Positions 46,129 to 55,612 of a stretch of 63,100 nt of DNA are shown here, in pieces. The notes below the pieces were generated by a model. That model saw only the letters and a list, made by a program, of their open reading frames with translations, was not told the origin of the DNA and did not search any database. A program made the translations under genes and the position numbers. This stretch comes from an uncultured Verrucomicrobia subdivision 3 bacterium (GTDB taxonomy: Bacteria; Verrucomicrobiota; Verrucomicrobiia; Limisphaerales; UBA11358): contig CAITTG010000017.1 of assembly GCA_903895255.1 (NCBI GenBank), positions 1-63,100 of the forward strand, given 5' to 3'. Within the stretch, counting starts at the first letter, position 1. Each line of letters opens with the position of its first letter.

Positions 46129-47073
46129 GTGAAAGTATTTAGCGGTACCGCCAACGAACCCCTTGCCCGCGCCATTTGCAAATCCATGGGCGTGGAACTC
46201 GGCAAGTGCAACATCACGCCGTTCCCGGACGGCGAGACCTTTGTTCGCATCGAGGAAAATGTGCGCGGCGAGGATGTTTTCATCATCCAGCCCACCTCCC
46301 CCCCCACGAATCATAATTTGATGGAGATGTTCATTATGATCGACGCCCTCCGGCGCGCCAGTGCCGCCCGGATCACCGCTGTCATGCCCTTCTACGGCTA
46401 TGCCCGCCAGGACCGCAAGGACAAGCCCCGCGTGCCCATCACCGCCAAGCTCGTCGCCAACCTGCTCGTCGCCTCCGGCACCAATCGCGTCCTCACCATG
46501 GACCTCCACGCCCAGCAAATTCAGGGCTTTTTTGACATCCCGGTGGACCACCTGTACGCCGCGCCCGTGATGTACGACTATCTCAAGCAGAAAAACTTGA
46601 AGAATCTCACAGTCGTGAGCCCCGATGTCGGCGGCCTGAAAATGGCCCATGCCTATTCCCAGACCCTGGAAGCCGAGCTCGCCATCGTCGCCAAACGCCG
46701 TAAAAGCGCCACGGAAGTCGAGTCCATGGCTGTTATCGGCGAGATCGAGGGCCGCAATATTTTACTGGTGGATGACCTCACCGAAACCGCCGGCACCCTC
46801 ACCCAGGCGGCCATCCTGCTCAAGAAAAAGGGGGCCCAAAGCATTATCGCCTGCGTCTCGCACGCCATCCTTAATGATGTGGCAATTGAAAGATTGCGAA
46901 AATCTGTTATTGACGAATTGATTACAACTGATACAGTCCAACGCCCTGCTATTGATGGTGTGAAAATAACCACGCTGTCCGTGGCGGGACTTTTGGGCGA
47001 AGCCATAAAACGGATTCATAATAATTCGTCAGTGAACTCGCTGTTTGAATTCAAAGGCGGACGCACGAGTTAG
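46129..47073 (+). CDS. prs: Ribose-phosphate pyrophosphokinase
   Basis: A 314-residue enzyme that makes PRPP from ribose 5-phosphate and ATP, the entry to nucleotide, His and Trp synthesis. Motifs: 'KCNITPFPDGETFVRIEENV', 'VMPFYGYARQDRKDKPRVPI', 'DLHAQQIQGFFDIPVDHLYA' and the PRPP loop 'LLVDDLTETAGTLTQAA'. The loop has Glu in the place of the usual second Asp (DDxxDTAGT), a mild variation. It starts with GTG without a Shine-Dalgarno sequence and is followed by rplY, a pairing conserved in many bacteria. Confidence 0.96.
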   Translation: MKVFSGTANEPLARAICKSMGVELGKCNITPFPDGETFVRIEENVRGEDVFIIQPTSPPTNHNLMEMFIMIDALRRASAARITAVMPFYGYARQDRKDKPRVPITAKLVANLLVASGTNRVLTMDLHAQQIQGFFDIPVDHLYAAPVMYDYLKQKNLKNLTVVSPDVGGLKMAHAYSQTLEAELAIVAKRRKSATEVESMAVIGEIEGRNILLVDDLTETAGTLTQAAILLKKKGAQSIIACVSHAILNDVAIERLRKSVIDELITTDTVQRPAIDGVKITTLSVAGLLGEAIKRIHNNSSVNSLFEFKGGRTS

Positions 47074-47098
47074 TGCGCCGTGAGTACATTTTAAGAAC

Positions 47099-47860
47099 AT
47101 GAAATCAGTTCCGTTACAAGCCTATCAGCGTACGCAATTGCGCCGCGGTGAAGTCAAGAAACTCCGGGCCGCCGGCCGTGTGCCCGCGACCATTTATGGC
47201 CGCCTGGCGCAGCCGCAAAACCTCGAGCTGAATGTGAAGGAGATCGCCTATCTCATCAATCATTCCGCCTCCGAGAACTTGCTGGTGGACCTGTCGGTCG
47301 CCAACGACGCCCGCGCCAAGCGCCTCGCGCTGCTGCAGGAAGTCCAGCACCATCCCGTGGACGGCCACGTGGTGCACGTGGATTTTCATGAAGTCGCCGA
47401 GGACGAAAAAGTCACCGTCCAGGTGCCCGTCGAAACCTCCGGCGAGCCCGCCGGTGTGAAAAACGGCGGCGGCGTGCTGGAACACGTCCTGTTCAAGCTC
47501 AAAGTGCGCAGCCTGCCGAAGGATCTGCCGGAAGTCATCACCATCGATGTCTCCGCCCTCGAAGTCGGCAAGTCCATTCACTTGGGCGACATCAAGCCGG
47601 CGGATGGCGTGGAAATTTTGGGCGACAAGCACCTCACCGTCGTGTCCGTGGCCGTGCCGCGCACCGAGGCTGAGGAAACTGCCGCCGACGCCACCGCCAC
47701 CCCGGGTGCCGGCGACGTGGAAATGATCAAAGAGAAGAAGGAAGACGGCACCGAGGCCGCTCCGGCCAAGGGTGGTGCCAAAGCCGCGGCTCCGGCCGCC
47801 AAGGCCGATGCCAAGGCGGGCGACAAGAAGCCCGAGGCCAAGGCCGAGAAGAAGAAGTAA
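47099..47860 (+). CDS. rplY: 50S ribosomal protein L25 (CTC form)
   Basis: A 253-residue bL25 of the long TL5/CTC type that binds 5S rRNA. The L25 domain is residues 1-95 ('MKSVPLQAYQRTQLRRGEVK'), the CTC beta domain about 96-190 ('VPVETSGEPAGVKNGGGVLE', 'LPEVITIDVSALEVGKSIHL'). The last 60 residues are a Lys/Ala/Pro-rich tail ending in KKK, longer than usual. It lies in the cluster prs-rplY-pth-rpsF-ssb-rplI. Confidence 0.95.
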   Translation: MKSVPLQAYQRTQLRRGEVKKLRAAGRVPATIYGRLAQPQNLELNVKEIAYLINHSASENLLVDLSVANDARAKRLALLQEVQHHPVDGHVVHVDFHEVAEDEKVTVQVPVETSGEPAGVKNGGGVLEHVLFKLKVRSLPKDLPEVITIDVSALEVGKSIHLGDIKPADGVEILGDKHLTVVSVAVPRTEAEETAADATATPGAGDVEMIKEKKEDGTEAAPAKGGAKAAAPAAKADAKAGDKKPEAKAEKKK

Positions 47861-47899
47861 TTGGCGCGGTGCGAGCCGCACGCGCCCACTGTGCCGCCC

Positions 47900-48505
47900 A
47901 TGGATTCCGGTCATCTCATTGTGGGGCTGGGGAATCCCGGGGCGCAGTACAGCCGGACCCGTCACAATGCCGGGTTTTTGCTGGTCGAGAAACTGGCCGC
48001 CCGCTGGGGGGCCGGTTGGACGGAAGAAAAAAAGTTTAACGCCAGGGTTGCCGCGGTGCGGCGGGGTGGGGAACGGATCTGGCTTTGCCAGCCGCAGACG
48101 TTCATGAATTTGAGCGGGGCGGCGGTCAAGCCGCTGGTGGATTTCTACCAGTTGCCGTTGGCACGGGTGTTGGTCGCGGTGGACGATGCCGATCTGGCGT
48201 TGGGCACCCTCCGGTTGCGGCCGGATGGCAGCAGTGGCGGCCATCACGGGCTTGAATCTATCGAGCAGCACCTCGGGTCGCGAGCCACGGCGCGGTTGCG
48301 GATCGGGATTGGCCGCGTGGACGGCGTCCGGGAAATCAGCAATTACGTCCTGGGCCGGTTTGACCCGGTGGAAAGCGTTTTGTTGGAAAAAGTTTTGACG
48401 GTGGCGGCCGACCAGGTGGAATGCTGGCTCGACGCCGGAATAGCAAAAGCAATGAACCAGTACAACGGAGTGGTAAACTCCGGGAACGAGAATACAAAAA
48501 AGTGA
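47900..48505 (+). CDS. pth: Peptidyl-tRNA hydrolase
   Basis: A 201-residue enzyme that frees tRNA from stalled peptidyl-tRNA. 'HLIVGLGNPGAQYSRTRHNA' includes the catalytic His, 'QTFMNLSGAAVKPLVDFY' and 'DDADLALGTLRLRPDGSSGG' are the other signature blocks. ATG at 47900 begins the conserved fold; the frame is open further upstream from 47861. The stop codon overlaps the GTG start of rpsF by 4 bp. Confidence 0.95.
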   Translation: MDSGHLIVGLGNPGAQYSRTRHNAGFLLVEKLAARWGAGWTEEKKFNARVAAVRRGGERIWLCQPQTFMNLSGAAVKPLVDFYQLPLARVLVAVDDADLALGTLRLRPDGSSGGHHGLESIEQHLGSRATARLRIGIGRVDGVREISNYVLGRFDPVESVLLEKVLTVAADQVECWLDAGIAKAMNQYNGVVNSGNENTKK

Positions 48506-48831
48506 AACGATACGAAGGTTTGTTCATCTTGAACATCGCGGGCAAAGAAGAGGGCATCAAAGATGTTCTCGACAAGATTTCGGCTGAAATCACGGCCGCT
48601 GGCGGCAAAGTGGAAACGGTCCAGAAAATGGATAAAAAAGCGTTTTCCCGCATCGCCGACAAGAAATTCACCTCCGGCTACTACGCCAATGTGATTTTCA
48701 ACGGCACCCCCTCCGTGGTGGCGCAGTTGCAATCGAAGTTCGCGTTGAACGAGGACGTGTTCCGCACGCTGTTCACCGAATCGCCGGAACCCAAGGCCGC
48801 CGAGGCCGCCGGGATTCCCACCGCCAAGTAA
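48502..48831 (+). CDS. rpsF: 30S ribosomal protein S6
   Basis: A 109-residue bS6 with the ferredoxin-like fold. 'RYEGLFILNIAGKEEGIKDV' and 'KMDKKAFSRIADKKFTSGYY' match the family. The GTG start at 48502 overlaps the pth stop (GTGA). ssb follows after 9 bp, the ordinary order. bS6 normally pairs with bS18, whose gene is missing from the expected site two genes on. Confidence 0.93.
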   Translation: MKRYEGLFILNIAGKEEGIKDVLDKISAEITAAGGKVETVQKMDKKAFSRIADKKFTSGYYANVIFNGTPSVVAQLQSKFALNEDVFRTLFTESPEPKAAEAAGIPTAK

Positions 48832-48840
48832 TTTTTCGAC

Positions 48841-49320
48841 ATGGCCAGTTTTAACAAAGTAATCATCGCCGGGAACCTCACCCGCGATCCGGAATTGCGG
48901 TACACCCCCAAGGGTACCGCCGTGGCCCGGATCGGGCTGGCGGTTAACCGCGTTTACACCACCGAGAGTGGTGAAAAGAAGGAAGAGGTTACTTTTATTG
49001 ACGTCGACGCTTTTGGGCGCCAGGCGGAAGTCATTGGCCAGTACATGAAAAAAGGCCGCCCTCTGCTGGTGGAAGGGCGCCTCAAGCTCGACTCTTGGGA
49101 GGATAAAAACACCAAGCAGAAGCAGAGCAAACTGAAGGTCGTGCTCGAAAGCTTTTCCTTTATCGATAGCAAGGGCGGCGATGCCGGCGGTGTGGCCGAA
49201 GCCCCGCGCAGCAGCGAAGCCCCCCGGAGCTCCCGCCCGGTCGCGTCCCCCTCCGCCCCGCCGCCCCCTTCCGATGGTGGCGACTCCGAGCCGCCCCAGG
49301 ACGACGACGTGCCGTTTTGA
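48841..49320 (+). CDS. ssb: Single-stranded DNA-binding protein
   Basis: A 159-residue OB-fold protein that coats single-stranded DNA in replication and repair. 'FNKVIIAGNLTRDPELRYTP', 'KEEVTFIDVDAFGRQAEVIG' and 'KKGRPLLVEGRLKLDSWEDK' are canonical. A Pro/Ser-rich linker precedes the acidic tip 'QDDDVPF', the docking site for partner proteins. No Shine-Dalgarno sequence is visible ('AATTTTTCGAC' before ATG). Confidence 0.97.
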   Translation: MASFNKVIIAGNLTRDPELRYTPKGTAVARIGLAVNRVYTTESGEKKEEVTFIDVDAFGRQAEVIGQYMKKGRPLLVEGRLKLDSWEDKNTKQKQSKLKVVLESFSFIDSKGGDAGGVAEAPRSSEAPRSSRPVASPSAPPPPSDGGDSEPPQDDDVPF

Positions 49321-49352
49321 TTTGTTTAACTCGCAACCAATAATTTTTTCGT

Positions 49353-49973
49353 ATGGCAAAAACTGAAGTCATTCTTACTCACAACATCGTCGGTCTCGGC
49401 GGTGAATCCGACCAGGTCAAAGTGGCCGCCGGCTTCGCCCGCAACTACCTGCTCCCCCAGGGCCTGGCGATTCCACTGACCGGGGCCAACAAGCGCCGGA
49501 TCGAAGCCCTCAAGCAGCGCCGCGCCGAGCGCGAAGCCCATGAGTTCAACACCATGAACGAACTGGCCAAGGGCGTCTCCAAGCTCCTCTGCGTCGTCAA
49601 GGTCAAGACCGGCGAGGATGGCAAGATGTTCGGCACGGTCACCCCCGGGATGATCGCCGACGAGCTCAAGCACCAGTTCGAAATCGTGCTCGACAAGAAA
49701 AAGATTCACCTCGAAACCCCCATCCGCTCCCTGGGCGAGCACGAAGTCGAGCTGCGGCTGCATGCCGAATTGAAGGCCAGCCTCAAGATTCGCGTGGAAA
49801 GCATCAACCCGCTCACCGCCTCCCCGGAAGCCATCGCCGCCGCGGAAGCCGCGGCCAAGGCCGAGCGCCCCCACACGGAAAAACGCGGCAAATCCGCCGA
49901 AGCGGACAAAGCCCCGGAATCCGAAGCCAAGGGCAAGGGCGAGAAGAAGGCCAAGGCCGACAAGAAAGCCTGA
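49353..49973 (+). CDS. rplI: 50S ribosomal protein L9 with extended tail
   Basis: A 206-residue bL9. N-terminal domain 'VILTHNIVGLGGESDQVKVA' and 'GFARNYLLPQGLAIPLTGAN', long connecting helix ('RRIEALKQRRAEREAHEFNT'), and C-terminal domain 'FGTVTPGMIADELKHQFEIV'. After about residue 150 there is an Ala/Glu/Lys-rich tail of some 55 residues not present in most bL9. The gene follows ssb directly with no rpsR between. A hairpin terminator lies 26 bp after the stop codon. Confidence 0.95.
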   Translation: MAKTEVILTHNIVGLGGESDQVKVAAGFARNYLLPQGLAIPLTGANKRRIEALKQRRAEREAHEFNTMNELAKGVSKLLCVVKVKTGEDGKMFGTVTPGMIADELKHQFEIVLDKKKIHLETPIRSLGEHEVELRLHAELKASLKIRVESINPLTASPEAIAAAEAAAKAERPHTEKRGKSAEADKAPESEAKGKGEKKAKADKKA

Positions 49974-49999
49974 GCTTTTAATCTACAATAATTCGCGAG

Positions 50000-50034
50000 C
50001 CGCCACGGAACCCGTTCCGTGGCGGTTGGCTTTT
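50000..50034 (+). terminator. Terminator after rplI
   Basis: A perfect 12-bp stem CCGCCACGGAAC/GTTCCGTGGCGG with a two-base loop, followed by TTGGCTTTT. It separates rplI from the convergent ABC permease gene ending at 50048. Confidence 0.8.
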
Positions 50035-50047
50035 GCCCCCCGCCGCC

Positions 50048-51313
50048 TTACTCGTACCGCAGCGATTCAATCGGGTCCAGGTTCGCCGCCTTCCAGGCCG
50101 GGTACGTGCCAAACACGATGCCCACAAAGGAGCAAATCGCCAGGCCGATGACAATCCAGTCCACCGGCACCACCGGCGCCAGCCTCAGAAAGTAGGCCGC
50201 CGCGTTGCCGCCCAGAATCCCCAGCCCCACGCCCACCACGCCGCCCAGTTCGCACAACACCACCGCCTCCATGATGAACTGCGTCATGATGTTTCGCTTC
50301 TTCGCCCCAATCGCCCGCCGGATGCCAATTTCCCGCGTGCGTTCCGTCACCGACACCAGCATGATGTTCATGATGCCAATTCCCGCCGCCAGCAGGGCAA
50401 TGGAACTGATGATCGCCACCCCGATGCGCACCGCCCGGGTGAACGAGGCGAATTGTTCGATCATCGAATCGTTCGAGGCGATTTCAAAATCATCCTCCTC
50501 GCCCGGCGGCACTTTTCGAATCACGCGCAGATAGCCCCGCACTTCCTCCACCGTCGCATCGTAGCTGGCCTGGTCGCGCGCCTGCACGAGGATCGTGAGG
50601 CTCCGTCCCCAGCGGCCATAGCGCTTCAGCCCCGTGCTCAGGGGCATCACGGCGAAATTATCCTGATCCCCGCCGAGCGCGCCGCCCTTGGGCTCCAGCA
50701 CTCCAATGACAGTATAATTGATCCCATCCACCTTCAATTTCTCCCCCAGCGGGCTGGTGTGCGGGAAGATGTTGGTGGCCAGACTGCTGCCGAGCACGCA
50801 GACATCGCGGGTGCTCTTCACATCCGCATCCAAAATCAACCGGCCCTCGGCCAGATTCCAATTGTGCGCGGGAAAGCTCCCCGGCGTCTCGCCATACATC
50901 TGCACGGTCGGCGCGCTGTCCTTGTACCGCGTGCGAATCTCCCCCGCCCAAAAGGAGCTTTCCATCCCAATGCTCGCCGGCAGCACCGCTTTTTCCTCCA
51001 ACCGCTGGCCTTGTTCCACCGTGATATTTTTACGCCGCCAGTACTTTTCAAAATCCGCGCTGGAACCCCCAAAATAAAGCGCCGGCCACTTGCGAATCAT
51101 AAAGGTCTGCCCGCCCAGCGAACTCAAATGGTTGTTGATGTCCGATTGCAGCACCCGCATCGCCGTCATCACCACAATGATCGAGAACACCCCCACCAGC
51201 ACGCCCAGCATCGTCAGGCACGAGCGCAGTTTGTGCGCCGTGAGCGCGCTCATGGCCATGAAGAAGTTTTCATGGGCCTCGCCCAGGATCGCGAAGAGGG
51301 ATGATTTATTCAT
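50048..51313 (-). CDS. MacB-type ABC transporter permease (second)
   Basis: A 421-residue protein of the MacB/FtsX class: N-terminal membrane helix ('LRSCLTMLGVLVGVFSIIVV'), a periplasmic MacB_PCD domain (about residues 55-260) and three C-terminal helices with 'GIGIMNIMLVSVTERTREIG' and 'IRRAIGAKKRNIMTQFIMEA'. It works with the adjacent ATPase and adaptor to drive export from the periplasm by mechanotransmission. Its start (ATGAATAA) overlaps the end of the previous permease gene by 8 bp, so they are co-translated. Confidence 0.92.
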   Translation of the reverse strand: MNKSSLFAILGEAHENFFMAMSALTAHKLRSCLTMLGVLVGVFSIIVVMTAMRVLQSDINNHLSSLGGQTFMIRKWPALYFGGSSADFEKYWRRKNITVEQGQRLEEKAVLPASIGMESSFWAGEIRTRYKDSAPTVQMYGETPGSFPAHNWNLAEGRLILDADVKSTRDVCVLGSSLATNIFPHTSPLGEKLKVDGINYTVIGVLEPKGGALGGDQDNFAVMPLSTGLKRYGRWGRSLTILVQARDQASYDATVEEVRGYLRVIRKVPPGEEDDFEIASNDSMIEQFASFTRAVRIGVAIISSIALLAAGIGIMNIMLVSVTERTREIGIRRAIGAKKRNIMTQFIMEAVVLCELGGVVGVGLGILGGNAAAYFLRLAPVVPVDWIVIGLAICSFVGIVFGTYPAWKAANLDPIESLRYE

Positions 51314-52535
51314 TGCGCAAGGCATCCACGGGGTTCATGCGCGCCGCCCGCCAGGCCGGGAGAAAGCCCGACACCACGCCCGTCACCAGCGACACCAGCA
51401 GGGCAATGCCGACAATCGTGGGCGACAGCGCCGCGGGCATGATTTTATTCAGCAGCAGCGTCGCCGGCCACGCAATCGCCAGGGCGATCAACCCGCCCAG
51501 CAGGCAGATGCTCGCGGCCTCAATCAGGAACTGCAGCAGAATGGTCCGCCGCTTCGCGCCAATTGCCTTGCGCACCCCAATTTCCCGCGTCCGCTCCGCC
51601 ACCGAAACAAACATGATGTTCATGATCCCGATGCCGCCCACAAACAAGGACAGGCCGGTGATAAAGATGCCCACCATGCCAATGGTGCCCGCCAGTTGAT
51701 GAAACAATTCCAAAAACTGGTCCTGCTGGTTGATGGCAAAATCATCCGGTTTCCCCGGCGGCAGTTGTCGCAACCGCCGCATCACCAACCGCAATTCATC
51801 CGCCGCATCCTCGATTTGCTCCAAATGGCTGACCTTGACCTGGATTTCATAATTGGGGTTGCGCTCCAGGTTTTTGGTGTACTGGGGAATCGGAATCATA
51901 ATCTGCGAATCCAGCCCGCCGTCCCCCGCGAAGCCCCCCAACTTTTCCAATACTCCCACCACTTCAAAGGGATGCTGGTCAATCAGGATTTTCTGCCCCA
52001 AGGGCGACGCCTCCAGGAATAAATTCGTGGCCGCCACCGACCCCAGCACACAGACTGGCCGTCCGCCGTTGCATTCCCCCGCCGATAGAAAACGGCCCGC
52101 GGCCACTGTCAGGCCCATGGTGGTGATATAGTTTTCGGTGGTACCCACAATGGACACGCTGGAGGCCCGGCGCTTCTGGTAATTCACATCCGCCTCGGTG
52201 TCCGCCACCGGTGCCACGGCGCTGGCCAGGGTGAGTTGCCGGGCCAGCCCCTCCGCAATGGCCAGCGTGATGATGGGCCGTTTCTGGCCTTGAATCCATT
52301 CCTGCGCCGACTTGGTAAACCAGCTTCGACGATCCACAAACAGCACATCCGCGCCAATCGAGGAAACACTCGTCATAAACGAACTGTTCAGTCCGGAAAT
52401 GGCCGTGCCCATGAGTGTCACCGTCACAATGCCGATCACAATCCCCAGCGTCGTCAGCGCCGAGCGCAGCTTGTTCGCCCGGATGGCGCTCCAGGAGATG
52501 CTCAAGCCCTCGCGCAGTTCAGTGAGCAGGTTCAT
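51306..52535 (-). CDS. MacB-type ABC transporter permease (first)
   Basis: A 409-residue permease of the same class as the following gene. Motifs 'LRSALTTLGIVIGIVTVTLM', 'FVGGIGIMNIMFVSVAERTR' and 'VRKAIGAKRRTILLQFLIEA'. Two separate permeases next to one ATPase suggest a heterodimeric membrane core, whereas E. coli MacB is one polypeptide with ATPase and permease fused. It lies 6 bp downstream of the ATPase gene. Confidence 0.92.
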   Translation of the reverse strand: MNLLTELREGLSISWSAIRANKLRSALTTLGIVIGIVTVTLMGTAISGLNSSFMTSVSSIGADVLFVDRRSWFTKSAQEWIQGQKRPIITLAIAEGLARQLTLASAVAPVADTEADVNYQKRRASSVSIVGTTENYITTMGLTVAAGRFLSAGECNGGRPVCVLGSVAATNLFLEASPLGQKILIDQHPFEVVGVLEKLGGFAGDGGLDSQIMIPIPQYTKNLERNPNYEIQVKVSHLEQIEDAADELRLVMRRLRQLPPGKPDDFAINQQDQFLELFHQLAGTIGMVGIFITGLSLFVGGIGIMNIMFVSVAERTREIGVRKAIGAKRRTILLQFLIEAASICLLGGLIALAIAWPATLLLNKIMPAALSPTIVGIALLVSLVTGVVSGFLPAWRAARMNPVDALRNE

Positions 52536-52541
52536 GGCGGC

Positions 52542-53225
52542 CTAACGAATCCGTTCATCACTGGCGATCAGCCCGTCGCGGATCCGGATGATCCGCCGGG
52601 ACTGGCGGGCGATGGCTTCCTCGTGCGTAACCACGATGATGGTGTTGCCATTGTTGGAGAGGTTTTCAAACAAGCCCATGATTTCCGTGCCGGTTTTGGA
52701 GTCCAGATTGCCCGTCGGCTCATCGGCCAGCAGGATCGACGGTCGGTTCACCAGCGCGCGGGCCACTGCCACGCGCTGGCGCTGGCCGCCCGAAAGTTCA
52801 TTCGGCTTGTGATGCACGCGGTCCGCCAGGCCCACGCTGGCCAGTGTCTCCAGCGCGGTCTTGCGCCGTTGCGCGGGCGACACCCCGGCGTAGATCAAGG
52901 GTAGTTCCACATTGCGCAAGGCGTCCGAGCGCGGCAGCAGGTTGAAGGTTTGAAAAATGAAACCAATCTCCCGGTTGCGAATCTCCGCGAGTTGATTGTC
53001 ATTCATCTGGCTCACCCGGATGCCGTTCAATTCATAACTCCCGCCGGAAGGAGTATCCAGACAGCCGAGCAGGTTCATCAGGGTGGATTTCCCGGAGCCG
53101 GATGGTCCCATGATGGCCACGTATTCGCCCTTCTGGATCTCCAGGCTCACCTCGCGCAGCGCGTGGACCGTCTCCGTGCCCATCACGTAGCTCCGCGATA
53201 TCTTTTGAAGGCGGATCAGGCTCAC
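52542..53225 (-). CDS. ABC transporter ATP-binding protein (MacB/LolD type)
   Basis: A 227-residue ATPase. Walker A '[20 protein letters not shown]', '[20 protein letters not shown]', signature '[20 protein letters not shown]' and Walker B '[16 protein letters not shown]' are complete, with '[20 protein letters not shown]' as the His switch. This is the MacB/LolD subfamily. Its start overlaps the end of the adaptor gene by 4 bp (GTGA-type coupling). Confidence 0.95.
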   Translation of the reverse strand: MSLIRLQKISRSYVMGTETVHALREVSLEIQKGEYVAIMGPSGSGKSTLMNLLGCLDTPSGGSYELNGIRVSQMNDNQLAEIRNREIGFIFQTFNLLPRSDALRNVELPLIYAGVSPAQRRKTALETLASVGLADRVHHKPNELSGGQRQRVAVARALVNRPSILLADEPTGNLDSKTGTEIMGLFENLSNNGNTIIVVTHEEAIARQSRRIIRIRDGLIASDERIR

Positions 53226-54553
53226 AACGGGTGTTTGGCCGCGTCCGCGCTGGCGGTGTCCTTGACGATTTTCTTGCCGTCCTCCAGATCGTGGCTGATG
53301 GCATGGTAACCGCCCGAAACAATTTCATCCCCTTCCTGCAAGCCCTCGGTGATTTCCCAGTAATTATCGTCGCTGATGCCAATCTTGACCGGCACCTGTT
53401 TGACGTGGTCGCCGTTCACCACAAAGACCACATCCGTTACTTTGACCGCCTCGCCGGCTTTTTTGTCCCCGGCCAGCAGGGTGTTGGTTCCCGCCGCCGT
53501 CCCATTGGTCACCAGTCCGTTGGTCGCGTTGGTCGCCGCCAGCTTCGGCGCCCGGGTGGTGATGCTGGCGATGGGCACGCTCAGGGTATTGGTGTGCACC
53601 CGGGTCTCGATATCCGCCGTCACGGACATCCCGGGCCGGAAAAATTCCCCTTCATTGAAGCGAATGCGGACCTGAAATTGCGTCGCCGTCTGGCCGGAAG
53701 ACGAGGAACTCGTCAGCCCGCTGGTGGCGGAGTTCAAACCCTCGGAGGAATCCGCAATGTCCGTGACCACCCCGGTGAATTTCTGGTCAGTATAAGAATC
53801 CACCTCCAGTTTGGCCTTTTGGCCAGGCTTGATCAGCACCACATCCCGCTCGCCCACATCCACCCGGGCTTCCATGGCATTTAGGTCGGCAATAATCATG
53901 ATGTCCGTGCCCGCATTCTGCACCGTGCCCAGCACCCGCTCCCCCAATTGCGAATTCAACTGGCTGATCGTGCCGTCCAGCGGCGAAACAATCGTGGTCT
54001 TGTTCAGCGAATCCTCGGCGCTGTCCACATTGGCCTTGGCCACGGCCACCTGATCCACGGCACTATCGAGTTGGGCCTGGGCTTGCTCGCGGGCGACTTT
54101 GAAACCAATGTAATCCGATTCCGAGATCAGCTTGCGGTCAAACAGGTTTTGATTGCGTTGGAAATCGGCCTCGGCCTTTTCCAGGCTCGCGTCCGCCGTG
54201 GCTTTTGCCGCCACCGAGGATTCATAATTGGCCTTGGCCTGGTTGACCGCCGCCTCGTAAACATCGGGTTTGATCTTCAACAGCAACTGCCCCTTTTTCA
54301 CCCGCTGGCCTTCTTTCACGGCCAGTTCGGTGATTTCCCCGCTCACCTCCGGGCTGATGTGGACTTGCAAGACCGGGTAAATTTTGCCATTGGCCACCAC
54401 CGTTTCCACCAGCGTCCGGCGCGTGACCTTGTCCGTTTGCACCGTGATCGCCGGTTCCTTCTTTTTGAACACCGCCACGCCACCCAGACCGATGAGCGCC
54501 ACGCCGATCAGCGAGAAAATTATAATTTTACGACGTTTATTGGGTGCGGCCAT
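53222..54553 (-). CDS. Periplasmic adaptor protein (MacA/RND type)
   Basis: A 443-residue membrane fusion protein. After an N-terminal helix ('[20 protein letters not shown]') come a split lipoyl domain ('[20 protein letters not shown]' and '[20 protein letters not shown]'), a long helical hairpin (about residues 100-180) and a beta-barrel with membrane-proximal domain. The product bridges the inner-membrane permeases to an outer-membrane factor, which is not encoded nearby. A Thr/Asn/Gly-rich insertion (about 345-375) is unusual. Confidence 0.9.
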   Translation of the reverse strand: MAAPNKRRKIIIFSLIGVALIGLGGVAVFKKKEPAITVQTDKVTRRTLVETVVANGKIYPVLQVHISPEVSGEITELAVKEGQRVKKGQLLLKIKPDVYEAAVNQAKANYESSVAAKATADASLEKAEADFQRNQNLFDRKLISESDYIGFKVAREQAQAQLDSAVDQVAVAKANVDSAEDSLNKTTIVSPLDGTISQLNSQLGERVLGTVQNAGTDIMIIADLNAMEARVDVGERDVVLIKPGQKAKLEVDSYTDQKFTGVVTDIADSSEGLNSATSGLTSSSSSGQTATQFQVRIRFNEGEFFRPGMSVTADIETRVHTNTLSVPIASITTRAPKLAATNATNGLVTNGTAAGTNTLLAGDKKAGEAVKVTDVVFVVNGDHVKQVPVKIGISDDNYWEITEGLQEGDEIVSGGYHAISHDLEDGKKIVKDTASADAAKHPL

Positions 54554-54582
54554 GTGCGGTTTATTAAAGGGTTTGGGGAATG

Positions 54583-55455
54583 TTATTTGAATCCTGAGCT
54601 AAGACTAATGAAAAACCAGGCGATGCCCAGCAAGAATCCTTCCATCACCAGCCAGTAAGCCAGCGTCAGCGGGAAAGCTTTCAACCAGGACACTCCGGCC
54701 AGCCGGGCCAGACCCATGGTCATGACCCCAAGCAGCCAAAGGTCAAAGAAATCCGCGGATTGCAACGCCATGCGCAGGAGGCTTTGCGGACCCAATTGGA
54801 GCGCGAGCAGGCCCAGGCTCAAGGTGCATATCTTCCCCAGGCAAACCGTCAGCAGCGCGCTCACCAAGCCGCCCAGAATCGCAATCATGAAACCCAGACC
54901 AGCCACCTCCAGCGCTTTCACGTAAGTAAATTCGGCCCGCAAGACCAACCGGCCCAATCCCCACAGGACCAGCCCCCACCAGCAGATTCGGATTAAATTG
55001 ACCACGCTGGCGGACACTGTTCCCATCAGCCGCGCAAAGCTGGGGCCGAAAAAAGTGTCCGTCCATGCCGCCGCCTGGTCGGCCTGCGCCCGGGTCATTT
55101 TTCCCGCCTTCACCTGGTCATCCAGCGCCTTGGTTTGCTGCTCACGCAGCTGCTGCACCACCGTCGGTTGGGAATAAATCAGCGCCACCGACACCGCGCT
55201 CATCACGATGGACAATATTAGGGGAATCAGCCAGTTGACCGCCGTGGGCGGGGCGGCCCGGACCGCGTCAAAAACCTCCCCGGGAGCGGCAAACACATTG
55301 AGCAGCCGGTTCGCCAGCGGCATGGCTGGGGCTGGCGCCGGGGCGGCAGGTTCCCTGAGTGGCGGGTTGGGTTCCACCGGGTTAGCTTGCCTGAACACCG
55401 GAGGCTTGTCCAGCCACTCGGTTGCTTTGAAATTAGCAAGAAAATGCCCTGACAC
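54583..55455 (-). CDS. YIP1-family membrane protein
   Basis: A 290-residue protein. Residues 1-45 are a Pro/Ala-rich cytoplasmic tail; 'NRLLNVFAAPGEVFDAVRAA' is the YIP1 entry motif; five or so membrane helices follow ('WLIPLILSIVMSAVSVALIY', 'GLGFMIAILGGLVSALLTVC'). Function in bacteria is unclear. It is upstream of the MacA-like gene on the same strand with a 29-bp gap, so it may belong to the exporter operon. Confidence 0.8.
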   Translation of the reverse strand: MSGHFLANFKATEWLDKPPVFRQANPVEPNPPLREPAAPAPAPAMPLANRLLNVFAAPGEVFDAVRAAPPTAVNWLIPLILSIVMSAVSVALIYSQPTVVQQLREQQTKALDDQVKAGKMTRAQADQAAAWTDTFFGPSFARLMGTVSASVVNLIRICWWGLVLWGLGRLVLRAEFTYVKALEVAGLGFMIAILGGLVSALLTVCLGKICTLSLGLLALQLGPQSLLRMALQSADFFDLWLLGVMTMGLARLAGVSWLKAFPLTLAYWLVMEGFLLGIAWFFISLSSGFK

Positions 55456-55612
55456 GTGCCTGAATGGGATAAACTTGGTTAATTAATCGCCCGGTAAGGT
55501 GCTCCTAATTTAAAATTTACCCATTATAGTTTGACAGGGTGACGAAGTTATGATAATGTCCTGTCGTTGGTTATTGAAGGATTGTAAAACTACGTGTTCA
55601 CAAAAAATTTAA

